A stretch of DNA of 64,000 nucleotides from contig JADKAC010000002.1 in the NCBI GenBank assembly GCA_016715425.1, forward strand, positions 62,001-126,000, read 5' to 3'. The translations under genes were made by a program, and so were the position numbers. The notes beneath the pieces are model-generated. The model worked only from the letters and a program-made list of their open reading frames with translations, made no database searches and was not told the origin of the DNA. The stretch comes from Bacteroidota bacterium (GTDB taxonomy: Bacteria > Bacteroidota > Bacteroidia > Chitinophagales > BACL12). Below are positions 1-8,115 of this stretch, in pieces (position 1 is the first letter of the stretch; each line of letters starts with the position of its first letter).

Positions 1-230
1 AATGGGCAATTGAAGACGGATTATTCACCAATTCAAAATGAGAAAATAAAACCTTAATTAAAATAACTGTAGCAATAATACGAGTACAAAAAAACTGTAT
101 TCATAGAAATGACTACTGTTTCGAAATTGCATCGTTGCTGAAATCTACAGTTTGAAATAATAAATAAACCCTCTTAATAAAATGTATTTTTGGGTTTTAT
201 ATAATCAATCAACTTAAACCTTTATAATAA
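1..230. other. Left-edge non-coding stretch
   Basis: No supported gene. Two short frames run in from the left edge and stop at about base 41 and base 57. Either could be the last codons of a gene lying outside the window, but neither is long enough to recognise. The remainder is A/T rich, with no hairpin or clear promoter that I can support. Confidence 0.3.
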
Positions 231-1025
231 ATGAACGGTGTATTGAAAAGAAATAATGTAACTGTGTTAGGTGAAGGAAATAAAGTGCTGTTGTTTGCCC
301 ATGGATTTGGATGCGATCAGAATGCGTGGAACCATATTAAAAATCATCTTACCGATAATTATAAGCTTGTTTTGTTTGATTTTGTAGGTGCAGGGAAATC
401 AGATTTATCATCTTATGATTCAAAAAAATATAGTTCCTTAGATGGCTATGCAAAGGACATCATTGAAATCTGTGATGCATTAGAAATAAAAAATGCAATT
501 TTCATTGGTCATTCCGTAGGCTGTATGATAGGAGCATTGGCTTCAATAAATAGACCGGATATGTTTGAAAAACTTATTCTCATTGGTCCGTCACCACGCT
601 ATATAAATGCACATGATTATATCGGTGGATTTGAGCAGGAAACTATTGATTCTTTATTTGAGGTGATGGATGAAGATTACATTAGCTGGTCCAAATCTTT
701 AGCTCCTGCAATTATGAATACTGAAAACGGCGAATCACTTACGAATGAATTGTCGGATAGCTTTTGTTCCATTGATCCAATAATTGCAAAACAATTTGCA
801 AGAGTTACGTTTTTGTCGGATAATAGAAACGACCTTCCTCTAATTCCTGTGAAAAGTTTGACTATACAATGCTCTAACGATATGATAGCACCGATATCTG
901 TCGGTCATTATATCAATGCAAATACACCTGATAATACTTTAATAATTTTAGAAGCAAATGGCCATTGTCCGCACATGAGTCATCCAATTGAAACTGCAGA
1001 TGCCATTCGTGAATTTTTAAAATAG
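231..1025 (+). CDS. RsbQ-like alpha/beta hydrolase
   Basis: A 264-residue cytoplasmic alpha/beta hydrolase of the RsbQ/DAD2/KAI2 type. The oxyanion segment HGFGCDQ lies near residue 24. The nucleophile elbow GHSVG has Ser95, the acid is Asp217 in SNDMIAP, and the histidine is His245 in GHCPHMSHP. The spacing of this triad and the full length match RsbQ, which in Bacillus works with the PAS phosphatase RsbP to relay energy stress to sigma-B. No RsbP-like gene lies alongside, so the partner and substrate here are unknown. No signal peptide is visible. The start is the first ATG, and no alternative start is needed. The family call is firm; the physiological role is inferred only by homology. Confidence 0.85.
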   Translation: MNGVLKRNNVTVLGEGNKVLLFAHGFGCDQNAWNHIKNHLTDNYKLVLFDFVGAGKSDLSSYDSKKYSSLDGYAKDIIEICDALEIKNAIFIGHSVGCMIGALASINRPDMFEKLILIGPSPRYINAHDYIGGFEQETIDSLFEVMDEDYISWSKSLAPAIMNTENGESLTNELSDSFCSIDPIIAKQFARVTFLSDNRNDLPLIPVKSLTIQCSNDMIAPISVGHYINANTPDNTLIILEANGHCPHMSHPIETADAIREFLK

Positions 1026-1084
1026 GATAAACGCATTTTGATAGTATAATAAGGTATAACTTCACAAACTAAATTATAAATATT

Positions 1085-1396
1085 ATGCAGCAGGGAAACA
1101 AAAAAGCGGACATACAAATTAATCACAAACTTACTCGTGAGATGTATAATCTATATGTACCTCCGGTGTATGGCAAAATTCTCAGCATTGTTCGTGAGGA
1201 TCAAATAGCAGAAAAAATTCTTGAGAAAGTATTTGTATATGCTTATAAAAATAACACCACATTTCCTTTGCGCAGTCCACTAATGTCGTTGATAGATATA
1301 GCCCATGATAAAAGCTCTAAAACAGTTAACGCTCTTACTATTTTTAGAGCGTGTTGCGCCGGCGCTACAATTAGTATTACTGATAAAAAAAAATAA
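1085..1396 (+). CDS. Small protein with ECF-sigma-region-2-like segment
   Basis: A 103-residue protein that I cannot assign with certainty. Residues 22-75 (LYVPPVYGKILSIVRED, then EKILEKVFVYAYKN) resemble region 2 of Bacteroidota ECF sigma factors, where the pattern is YGxILxIVxD followed by AExxLxxVFxxxW. The DNA-binding region 4 is absent and the tryptophan-rich core is degenerate. The C-terminal 30 residues, including Cys-Cys, look unrelated. It lies 59 bp after the RsbQ-like gene and 100 bp before an AraC regulator, all on the same strand. It could be a degenerate sigma factor or a free-standing small regulator. The coding call rests on codon pattern and clean start and stop. Confidence 0.5.
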   Translation: MQQGNKKADIQINHKLTREMYNLYVPPVYGKILSIVREDQIAEKILEKVFVYAYKNNTTFPLRSPLMSLIDIAHDKSSKTVNALTIFRACCAGATISITDKKK

Positions 1397-1498
1397 GCTG
1401 TTTTTAATCCTACTCATAATTTGAAACTCTTTTTAATAATTGATTTCAATACTTGCGATATAAAATCACCAATTCTTATAATATAATTTTAATATACA

Positions 1499-2059
1499 AT
1501 GATGCTTTATATAAAATACATGGTAAGCCTGCGGTGCAAGATGATGGTGCAGGAAGAATTGAAGAAGCTGGGGCTAAAATATGTTGTCGTGGATCTTGGT
1601 TCAGTTGAAGTATTGGAAGATATCACTGAAATGCAACGTGAGCAATTGAAAATAAATTTGTTGAAATCAGGTTTGGAATTAATGGATGATAAAAAAGCCA
1701 TCCTGATTGAAAAAATAAAAAATGTGATTACAGAAATGATTCATTATTCCGATGAATTACCAAAAGAAAATTACTCTGATTATATCAGTAAAAAATTAGG
1801 TTACGATTACACTTACCTCGCAAATACTTTTTCAGAAGTAAAGGGCATTACAATACAACAATTTATTATTATCCATAAAATTGAAAAAGTAAAAGAACTG
1901 TTGCTGTACGACGAACTTAATCTTACAGAGATTTCCTATAAGCTGGATTATAGCAGTGTAGCACATCTTTCAAATCAATTCAAGAAAATCACAGGTTTAA
2001 CTCCTTCCTTCTATAAGCAATTGAAGCAAAAGAGGAAAGCAAATTTGGAAAACATGTGA
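1499..2059 (+). CDS. AraC-family transcriptional regulator
   Basis: A 186-residue regulator with a C-terminal AraC/XylS double helix-turn-helix at about residues 85-180. Diagnostic segments are LNLTEISYKLDYSSVAHLS and FKKITGLTPSFYKQ, the second helix-turn-helix and its signature. The N-terminal 80 residues are not a classic cupin sensor. They begin MLYIKYMVSLRCKMMVQEEL, a short alpha/beta domain seen in a common Bacteroidota AraC subfamily with a conserved Cys near residue 13. Two adjacent ATGs (1499 and 1502) are both plausible starts. The next gene is a cupin starting about 100 bp downstream. The target genes cannot be read from the sequence. Confidence 0.85.
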   Translation: MMLYIKYMVSLRCKMMVQEELKKLGLKYVVVDLGSVEVLEDITEMQREQLKINLLKSGLELMDDKKAILIEKIKNVITEMIHYSDELPKENYSDYISKKLGYDYTYLANTFSEVKGITIQQFIIIHKIEKVKELLLYDELNLTEISYKLDYSSVAHLSNQFKKITGLTPSFYKQLKQKRKANLENM

Positions 2060-2158
2060 AATATGTAATACATTACCTATTAAGTGTAATGATAAAAGCT
2101 ATAAAGTGTATCACCTTCACATTTGAATAAATCAAGTTCAAATTCTAATATATTACTT

Positions 2159-2503
2159 ATGATAACTAGTGAACTCGATAAATCAAAAGCATACATTACT
2201 GTGGAAATTATTGAATACGTCCCCAATGCAGTGGTGAATAAAACGATTTTAAAAAAATCAACAGGCAACATCAGCGTAATGTCGTTTGACATTGGTGAAG
2301 GACTTACAGAAAAAATTTCTCCATTCGACACATTTGCTCAAATAATTGAAGGCAAAGCAGAGATAATTATTGATGGAAATTCTTTTCTATTAGAAACCGG
2401 CCAATCCATCATCATCCCGGCTCATAAACCAAATCTTGTAAGAGCGAATGGTAGATTTAAAATGATATCCACCATTATAAAAAGCGGATATGAATCTTTT
2501 TAA
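2159..2503 (+). CDS. Cupin-domain protein
   Basis: A small single-domain cupin of 114 residues. The beta-barrel core is visible as the segment around FAQIIEGKAEIIIDG, then LLETGQSIIIPAHKPN. The first matches cupin motif 1 with the metal-binding histidines largely replaced. The second contains the PxHxPH-like turn of motif 2, with PAHKPN. I chose ATG 2159 over an in-frame TTG at 2123 because the barrel begins after it and the upstream 12 codons are serine/asparagine-rich and lack homologous features. The gene follows the AraC regulator on the same strand. Such small cupins often bind small ligands or act as isomerases; no specific function can be given. Confidence 0.75.
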   Translation: MITSELDKSKAYITVEIIEYVPNAVVNKTILKKSTGNISVMSFDIGEGLTEKISPFDTFAQIIEGKAEIIIDGNSFLLETGQSIIIPAHKPNLVRANGRFKMISTIIKSGYESF

Positions 2504-2573
2504 AGTGTATAAATATTAATAAGACTATTTCAATTTTACCAAAATACTCCAGTTAAAATCCAAAATCCCCATT

Positions 2574-2765
2574 ATGTCAGTATCTACAATATCTGTGTAT
2601 GCAGAAATAAAGAACATTCCCGATATTAAATTAAAAATTAATGACCCTTTAATAAAACCCGTTGTTAGTAATCAATTACTTCATGATACATCAAATACGT
2701 CAATATTTGATGGTAAAGTAATTCCAATTCCAGATATTAATAACTTGATGGTAGTAGTTGCTTAG
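2574..2765 (+). CDS. Possible short hypothetical protein
   Basis: An open frame of 63 codons with an ATG start. The product is rich in Ile, Asn and Asp and has no signal peptide, membrane segment or recognisable motif. It sits 70 bp after the cupin gene in the same direction. Nothing supports it except the open frame and its position, so it may be non-coding. Confidence 0.25.
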   Translation: MSVSTISVYAEIKNIPDIKLKINDPLIKPVVSNQLLHDTSNTSIFDGKVIPIPDINNLMVVVA

Positions 2766-2995
2766 CTAAAGGCAATTATTCAAAAGATATCCGATTTTTT
2801 AAAGTATAAACAACTTTTCTTTCTTTTCCTTAAATTGAAAATTTGCATACTATTTAGTTTAAGCAGAATAAGTACTGCTTTTAAAAAAAATATATTCAAT
2901 CCTTATGTGTGAATCATGTAACTCTTATCTATAGTTGTGTAATGCTTTCTCCAATTAATACGACCACCTTTATAGGATAAATAAATTCAAAAAAA

Positions 2996-3679
2996 ATGAA
3001 ATCAACATTATTAGTAATTACAACTGCGATAATAATATTATCGAGTAACTTCTCTGCTATTGCTCAGGACGAATCGACACCACTTAAAAGAGGGGAATTA
3101 GGACTTCGCTACATGCCGACATTTACATCGGTGGATATTACCGATTCACAAGGAAATGATGTAACTGGAGTAGTGCACATGCAGCAAGGTTTTGGCCTTA
3201 TGTTAGGATTCAGTTTATCATCGAATTTTGGACTTCAAGGTGAATTAAATTACTTAGCTATTTCACAACAATATTCCGACAATGATTTAGATCGCCAGGT
3301 TAATTTACAGTATATCAATGTTCCTGTATTATTTTCAGTAAGTACAAGCAAATCCAAACAATTTAATTTAAAGGCTGTAGCAGGACCGGAATTTTCTTTT
3401 AATATAGGTGCTAAAACAAAGTCAAGTGGTTCTCAAAATAGTGATACCTTAAATACCACATTGGTAGTTTCCAAAGGCAATGTAGGTTTCGCTTATGGTG
3501 GTGGATTACAATTCGCTATTACCAAAAATCATAATTTATTCTTTGACTTAGGATACCGTGGGTATGTTGCTTTTAAAGAACAGACTACTACTATTGATAA
3601 TGGCAATGGTACTGCTATAAATGTGAAACTTCCTAAAGCTAGAAATGGCTTATATATAGGAGTAGCATTACAGTTTTAA
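2996..3679 (+). CDS. Outer-membrane beta-barrel protein (PorT/OmpX-like)
   Basis: A 227-residue exported protein. Residues 1-24 form a signal peptide (hydrophobic stretch LLVITTAIIILSS, cleavage after SAIAQ). The mature part shows alternating hydrophobic strands and Gly-rich turns of a small outer-membrane barrel: GELGLRYMPTF at the start, GFGLMLGFSLS, FNLKAVAGPEFSFN, FAYGGGLQFAI and a terminal strand ending GVALQF. The final aromatic residue is typical for barrel assembly by BAM. It heads a run of small envelope-associated genes. It is best placed in the broad Bacteroidota outer-membrane beta-barrel family (OMP_b-brl_2); no transport substrate is known. Confidence 0.8.
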   Translation: MKSTLLVITTAIIILSSNFSAIAQDESTPLKRGELGLRYMPTFTSVDITDSQGNDVTGVVHMQQGFGLMLGFSLSSNFGLQGELNYLAISQQYSDNDLDRQVNLQYINVPVLFSVSTSKSKQFNLKAVAGPEFSFNIGAKTKSSGSQNSDTLNTTLVVSKGNVGFAYGGGLQFAITKNHNLFFDLGYRGYVAFKEQTTTIDNGNGTAINVKLPKARNGLYIGVALQF

Positions 3680-3689
3680 ATTAAGAGCA

Positions 3690-3842
3690 TTGTTGATATA
3701 TATCCTTAATACCTTAGCCATCATTTTATTTATATTATGGGTAATCGGTTACTTTGTTCTTGATGGAGGCTCACTAATTCATATAGCTCTTGCTATTGGA
3801 TTATTAATGGTTAGTTATATAATTGTTAGGGCTAATAAGTAA
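3690..3842 (+). CDS. lmo0937-type (DUF5670) small membrane protein
   Basis: A 50-residue reading frame found by translating the gap between two larger genes. It begins at tandem TTG codons (3690/3693) and ends at TAA 3840-3842. The product has two hydrophobic segments: LNTLAIILFILWVIGYF and LIHIALAIGLLMVSYIIV, separated by LDGGS. This is the layout of the lmo0937/DUF5670 family, tiny two-helix membrane proteins usually found beside YtxH and CsbD-like stress genes, as here. There is no ATG in frame, so a TTG start is needed. The family call rests on pattern; the coding call is reasonable but not certain. Confidence 0.6.
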   Translation: MLIYILNTLAIILFILWVIGYFVLDGGSLIHIALAIGLLMVSYIIVRANK

Positions 3843-3876
3843 TATAAAATCCAAGTAACACTTAAATCAATACAAT

Positions 3877-4200
3877 ATGAAAAAATTAAATTTCGCCATT
3901 ATTCTAATATGCATTATTTCTTTTACCGCAACATCACAAGTGTTTGCAGGAAATAGAGATGATATTACCAATACTATTCCCGATAAAAATACGGAGAGCC
4001 AAAATCAAGCTACTGCATTAATCCAGAGATTGGATGAAATTAAGTCGATGGATAAAAGCAATCTCAATCCAGCAGAAAAAAAAGAATTGAGAACGGAAGT
4101 TCGATCAATAAAAGAAAATCTGGCAGACATTAGTGGAGGGGTTTACTTTTCATTAGGAGCGCTAGTAATAATAGCTCTTGTATTAATTTTAGTGCTTTAA
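3877..4200 (+). CDS. Exported small protein with C-terminal membrane helix
   Basis: A 107-residue protein. Residues 1-24 are a signal peptide (FAIILICIISFTATS, then VFAG). Residues 45-80 are a charged helical stretch (RLDEIKSMDKSNLNPAEKKE) that is probably a short coiled coil. Residues 87-107 form a strongly hydrophobic C-terminal helix preceded by SGG. This arrangement recurs in uncharacterised Bacteroidota proteins next to YtxH genes. The mature protein would be anchored by its tail with the charged region in the periplasm. It lies in a same-strand cluster with the lmo0937-like peptide and the broken YtxH gene, which suggests an envelope or osmotic-stress role. That role is inferred from context only. 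Confidence 0.65.
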   Translation: MKKLNFAIILICIISFTATSQVFAGNRDDITNTIPDKNTESQNQATALIQRLDEIKSMDKSNLNPAEKKELRTEVRSIKENLADISGGVYFSLGALVIIALVLILVL

Positions 4201-4251
4201 ATCCTTAAGAAAAAAAATAAATTAATATCTTACATTAAAAAAAATAACATT

Positions 4252-4533
4252 ATGAGTTCAGGAAAAACAGTATTGGGTTTACTTGCAGGTTTAGCTGCAG
4301 GTGCAGCGTTAGGTATTTTGTTTGCACCATAAAAAGGTACGAAAACACGAAAACGCATTTCTAAGAAAGGAAAGGACATTGCAGATGATTTTAAAAGCGA
4401 ATTAGATGATTTGCTATGCAGTGTGAAGGAATCATTTCAGAATACAAAAACTGAAATTGAAACTATGTTTGAAAAAGAAAAAAATCAATCGTCTATTGCA
4501 GCTAAGGATTTAAAAAATGTGCACGACAAATAA
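4252..4533 (+). pseudogene. YtxH-domain protein gene interrupted by one in-frame TAA
   Basis: Translating 94 codons from ATG 4252 gives a YtxH-type protein. It has an N-terminal glycine-rich membrane helix (TVLGLLAGLAAGAALGILF) ending AP, then the typical KGTKTRKRISKKGKD basic segment and a long charged amphipathic helix to TAA 4531. The frame is interrupted once, at codon 27 (4330-4332), by TAA. The family has Glu (GAA) at this place in the motif LFAPEKG, so a single G-to-T change explains it. Everything after the stop is intact and in frame, so the lesion is recent or is a base-call error. YtxH proteins are small stress-induced membrane proteins of unknown biochemical function. Confidence 0.75.
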
Positions 4534-4621
4534 GCTATTTAATTACGATAGCATATAATATCAGCTATTATATATAATATGGGTGCGATACCCAAGAACA
4601 TACACACTACCCCTTTCAACT

Positions 4622-4664
4622 AATTACCGTCATCTGATTAAATTCAGGCCGGTAATTTTTTTTA
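4622..4664 (+). terminator. Rho-independent terminator after the YtxH cluster
   Basis: An inverted repeat AATTACCG (4622-4629) and CGGTAATT (4650-4657) encloses a second short stem CTGA/TCAG. It is followed directly by a run of eight T. It lies about 90 bp downstream of the YtxH frame. The remaining gap (4534-4887) contains no other structure or gene that I can support; a 61-codon frame at 4583 overlaps this hairpin and is not credible. Confidence 0.6.
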
Positions 4665-4887
4665 TATCTGACTTTCATATCCTTTGCCCCCTTTTGTATT
4701 TCATCATAATCCGCATTGCTCTCAAACAAGTTGAAGGCATTCGGAATGATCATAAACGACTTAACTAGATTCCACTATTTAAAAGAAATTTAGATTCAAA
4801 CTCTTGACACAAGCACCAAAACAAAATTTAATTTTCCAATACCTTTATTCTTATAAACATTCCAAATGTATGATATAACTAAAAACA

Positions 4888-5478
4888 ATGAAACACACTA
4901 TTCTAATTCGCTTTCTTTTTTGCTTTTTAATTTCCACAATTTTTAATTCTTGTGTAGCACAAACAACAAATAATATAACACAAGAGCCAGATATAATAGA
5001 TTCAAATGAAATAATTGCAGGTTACCTAAGTAGAGACTTTAGAACAGCAGAAGTAACTACTATTTTCCCGCAAATTTATACAAATTTAAATGGTATGCTT
5101 TCTCAATTTGTACGAGTAATGTATGAAGATAACAAAGGTAATTTCTGGTTTGGTACAAATGGCGATGGTATAATACGTTATGATGGAAAATCATTGGAGA
5201 AATTTGTAAGCGCCAAAGGATTTGGCATTTCAGTTCGTGAAATTTTAGAGGATGAAGCGGGTAATATTTGGTTTTCTGCTGAACATGTTGGCATTTAAAA
5301 ATAGGACGGCAAATCAATTACAAAATACACTACAGATAATGGCCTTACAAATATTGGAGTGCAAAGTATTTATACAGATAAAAAAGGTTGAATTTTGTTT
5401 GGCACTTGGGCAGGGATTTGTATTTTTAATGGCAGTAAAATTTCTGATCCTAAAGCAGTTGAACCCTGGACAAAATAA
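4888..5478 (+). pseudogene. Two-component-regulator propeller-type protein, degenerate
   Basis: The first 136 codons encode a signal peptide (FLFCFLISTIFNSCVA, with Cys22 as a possible lipobox) and beta-propeller repeats of the Reg_prop type: MYEDNKGNFWFGTNGDG, then LEDEAGNIWFSAEHVG. Translation in the same frame beyond the TAA at 5296 restores more blades (DGKSITKYTTDNGLTN, IYTDKKG, ILFGTWAG) up to TAA 5476. It meets three internal stops: TAA 5296, TAG 5302 and TGA 5392. The first two fall where the family has aromatic residues (GIYKYDGKS). No frameshift is needed. Intact relatives are usually longer sensors or lipoproteins. With three lesions it is an old pseudogene. Confidence 0.75.
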
Positions 5479-5564
5479 AAACTAAAATTTAATTTAAACA
5501 TAGCAAGTCAACAAAGTGGAAACTAACTTTGAAAGCAATAATAACAACAACCCAATTTTATAAT

Positions 5565-6992
5565 ATGCATTTAATAAAATACCATTTCACACTTTTACTT
5601 TTTATAGGCGTAACACATACTGCTCATCCATGTTCTTCATTTGTGTTAAAGAATGAAAAAACAATTTTACTTGGTAAAAATTTTGACTGGACTTTTGATC
5701 AAGGCTATCTCATCAAAAATATTAGAAACACCACTAAGGTTGCTTACTTTTCACATAACGGTCAACCAGCAAGCTGGACAAGTAAATATGGTAGCATCAC
5801 TTTTAATCAGAATGGAAAAGAAATGCCTTATGGCGGGATGAATGAAAAAGGACTTGTGGTTGAAATGCTTTGGTTAGATGATATTCGTTTTAATATTTCT
5901 GAAAACAAGCCTTACCTAAATGAATTAGAATGGATACAATATCAGTTGGATAATTTTGAAAACATCAAAGAAGTTATAGCCCAAATTGATATCCATAAAA
6001 TATATCCTGTAAAAGGTAAAATTCATTACATATTAGCAGATGCAAGCGGCAACTCAGTAATTATTGAATATTTAGATGGCATACCAAATATTTATGAAAA
6101 AGAAGGCAATACATGTCAGGCTATTACAAATAGAACAGTAAATTATTCAGAAAAGAATAAGGATAATATGGAAGATATTCCAAAACGGAATACATCAGAA
6201 ATGTATCGCTATCATCAAATAGAAAAGGATATAAAACAGTTGCAAGAATCAGAGGATTTTTCAGAAAAAAGTGCGTTTGAAATTTTGAAGAATGTAAGTA
6301 TAACAAAAGGAAATTTTAAAACTGTTTGGTCTATTGTTTATAATATTGAAAATAAAAGCATTTCATTCTTTTCTCATTCAGATAAAAAACTTAAACACAT
6401 TAATTTAAATAATTTAGATTTTGAACATACAATTAGTTATTTCGACATCAACCAGAATACAGAAATTATTTTAGATGGTAAACTACAACCAATTAATTAC
6501 CAAGCAAACTTTGAGGCTATGTCTGCTTCATTAACTCATTTAGATTTTGATATTAATTTAAGTAAAGAATTAAGTGCGCATCAAATGAATCAAACATTGC
6601 TTTCGGTATCTTACTTTTCACAAAACTATTTCCATTTTGATATTCGTATCCCTTTAGAAGAAGCCGGCAATCGTTTGATATTTGCTGTGATGGACAATGA
6701 AGAAAATTTTAAAAATCGCAGTGCAGTAACTGGTGGCTATCTTTTGGGAACTACCGTAATTGGTGTTTATAACTGCCATATATACGGGCTTAAAAATGGA
6801 AATTATTCAATGATAGCTTTGATAGATTTAAATAGAAACTCACAACTCGATTTTGATAGTAATGGAAATCCAATTGAACCCTATGCCACCTTCAATGAAT
6901 TTAAACCGAAATCAATGGAGGAAATTACATTTCAAAATACTTCAGGCTACTTCGATATTCATAATTCTAACCTCACATTAGAATGGAAATAA
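5565..6992 (+). CDS. Secreted Ntn (choloylglycine/penicillin V acylase-like) hydrolase with C-terminal DUF2141
   Basis: A 475-residue exported protein. A signal peptide (residues 1-20, FTLLLFIGVTHTAH) is followed directly by Pro-Cys-Ser-Ser. The Cys near residue 22 would be the N-terminal nucleophile of a linear-amide C-N hydrolase. Family segments follow: LLGKNFDWTF, the catalytic-core Asp/Arg region, YGGMNEKGLVVEMLWL, and ITNRTVNYSE. From about residue 335 a DUF2141-like beta domain is fused (FDIRIPLEEAGNRL, DLNRNSQLDFDSNGNPIEPY). Start ATG 5565 is preferred to TTG 5529 because it begins a normal signal peptide. Substrates in the family include bile salts, penicillin V and acyl-homoserine lactones; which applies here cannot be told. 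No partner gene is adjacent. Confidence 0.75.
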   Translation: MHLIKYHFTLLLFIGVTHTAHPCSSFVLKNEKTILLGKNFDWTFDQGYLIKNIRNTTKVAYFSHNGQPASWTSKYGSITFNQNGKEMPYGGMNEKGLVVEMLWLDDIRFNISENKPYLNELEWIQYQLDNFENIKEVIAQIDIHKIYPVKGKIHYILADASGNSVIIEYLDGIPNIYEKEGNTCQAITNRTVNYSEKNKDNMEDIPKRNTSEMYRYHQIEKDIKQLQESEDFSEKSAFEILKNVSITKGNFKTVWSIVYNIENKSISFFSHSDKKLKHINLNNLDFEHTISYFDINQNTEIILDGKLQPINYQANFEAMSASLTHLDFDINLSKELSAHQMNQTLLSVSYFSQNYFHFDIRIPLEEAGNRLIFAVMDNEENFKNRSAVTGGYLLGTTVIGVYNCHIYGLKNGNYSMIALIDLNRNSQLDFDSNGNPIEPYATFNEFKPKSMEEITFQNTSGYFDIHNSNLTLEWK

Positions 6993-7034
6993 TTAAGTGG
7001 ATTGACTTTTAATAAAATAAACAGCTTAATTCCA

Positions 7035-7475
7035 ATGCAACAAAACAACGATTCAAACAATGCCTCCCCCACTCCTTTTGCCCAAACCTATTTTCATGGA
7101 ACAAAAGCAGTTTTAAAGATTGGTGATCATATTGAAGTGGGTTTTAATTCAAATTTTGGTCAAAGAAAAAATGCAAAATATATATTCTTAACAGCAACTT
7201 TAGATGCTGCAATTTGGGGTGCAGAATTATCTATTGGAGATGGTATTGAAAGAATATATTTAGTAGAGCCGACAGGAAGTATTGAAGATGATCCAGATTT
7301 AACTGATAAAAAATTTCCGGGTAATCCTACCATGTCATATCGTTCAATACATCCCTTTAAAGTAGTTGGAGAAATTACCGTTTGGCAAGGTCATCACAGA
7401 GAACAAGTGGACGCCATGAAAGACGGATTAGGTAAACTTAAAGAACAAGGTGTTCATTCTTTAAATGACGAATAA
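7035..7475 (+). CDS. arr: Rifampin ADP-ribosyltransferase (Arr)
   Basis: A 146-residue protein matching Arr along its full length. Arr transfers ADP-ribose from NAD to the C23 hydroxyl of rifamycins. Family landmarks are YFHGTK with His21, NAKYIFLT with Tyr49, TLDAAIWGAELS, the acidic GSIEDDP segment with the catalytic Asp, and TDKKFPGNPTMSYRS followed by VVGEITVW. His, Tyr and Asp are the residues used in the mycobacterial enzyme. ATG 7035 is chosen over an upstream TTG at 7002 because it gives the family's usual length. It lies alone, downstream of the Ntn hydrolase and before a VOC protein; no integron or transposase is visible. Arr genes are widespread on environmental chromosomes. Confidence 0.9.
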   Translation: MQQNNDSNNASPTPFAQTYFHGTKAVLKIGDHIEVGFNSNFGQRKNAKYIFLTATLDAAIWGAELSIGDGIERIYLVEPTGSIEDDPDLTDKKFPGNPTMSYRSIHPFKVVGEITVWQGHHREQVDAMKDGLGKLKEQGVHSLNDE

Positions 7476-7610
7476 TATTTTAATACCTATAGTTTTACAC
7501 CTGAAAAATATAATCATTAAATCTCAACTTGATTGGAAAATTCTAAATCGTTTTAAATTTTATGGATCAACAATTTCCTGAAAATAATATTCAATCTTAA
7601 AACAGAAAAT

Positions 7611-7967
7611 ATGCTGACAGAAATACATCCTAAATTGCCAATGCGCAACAAAACAATTACGAAACACTATTATATAAATACATTAGGATTTAAAGATATT
7701 GGAACTGCCGACTTTGAAGGATATTTGATTATGCAGAAGGATAATATTCAAATACACTTTTTTGAATTTAAAAATCTTGATCCTACAGAAAATTATGGAC
7801 AAGTTTATATTCGCACAAATGATATTGAGAAATTATATAAATCCTTCCAGGAAAAAAACATCTCCATTCACCCTAATGGTAAATTAGAAATAAAACCCTG
7901 GGGACAAAAAGAATTTTCTCTTCTTGATCCGGATAATAATTTGTTGACTTTTGGAAATAAAAATTAA
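7611..7967 (+). CDS. VOC-family (glyoxalase/bleomycin-resistance-like) protein
   Basis: A 118-residue single VOC module, comprising two beta-alpha-beta-beta-beta units. Recognisable parts are HPKLPMRNKTITKHYYINTL at the start, GYLIMQKDNIQIHFFEF, YIRTNDIEKLYKSFQEK and the terminal KEFSLLDPDNNLLTFG. The second unit ends as in bleomycin-resistance proteins, where such small acidic dimers sequester the drug. The metal-binding residues needed for glyoxalase catalysis are incomplete, so a binding rather than catalytic role is more likely. It follows arr, giving two adjacent genes of antibiotic-resistance families, though with 135 bp between them and no proof of co-transcription. Confidence 0.8.
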   Translation: MLTEIHPKLPMRNKTITKHYYINTLGFKDIGTADFEGYLIMQKDNIQIHFFEFKNLDPTENYGQVYIRTNDIEKLYKSFQEKNISIHPNGKLEIKPWGQKEFSLLDPDNNLLTFGNKN

Positions 7968-8115
7968 GAAGAATCCTAATTAGTAAATACTTTCCTTGAG
8001 GTAATAATAAATTCATCCTCCTCAAAATAATTGAAATTAAATGTCTTTAAGAATAAATGTATTTAATTTCACTGAACCAAATACACTTTGAAAATTAAAT
8101 AATTTAAAAATTTCG

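Noticed and set aside
4583..4768. 61-codon frame after the YtxH cluster
   Set aside because: It overlaps the terminator hairpin, has no recognisable motif, and its composition looks like non-coding sequence.
4330..5392. Alternative genetic code with a reassigned stop codon
   Set aside because: Internal TAA, TAG and TGA all occur in pseudogenes, while all three end intact genes elsewhere. No single reassignment explains them.
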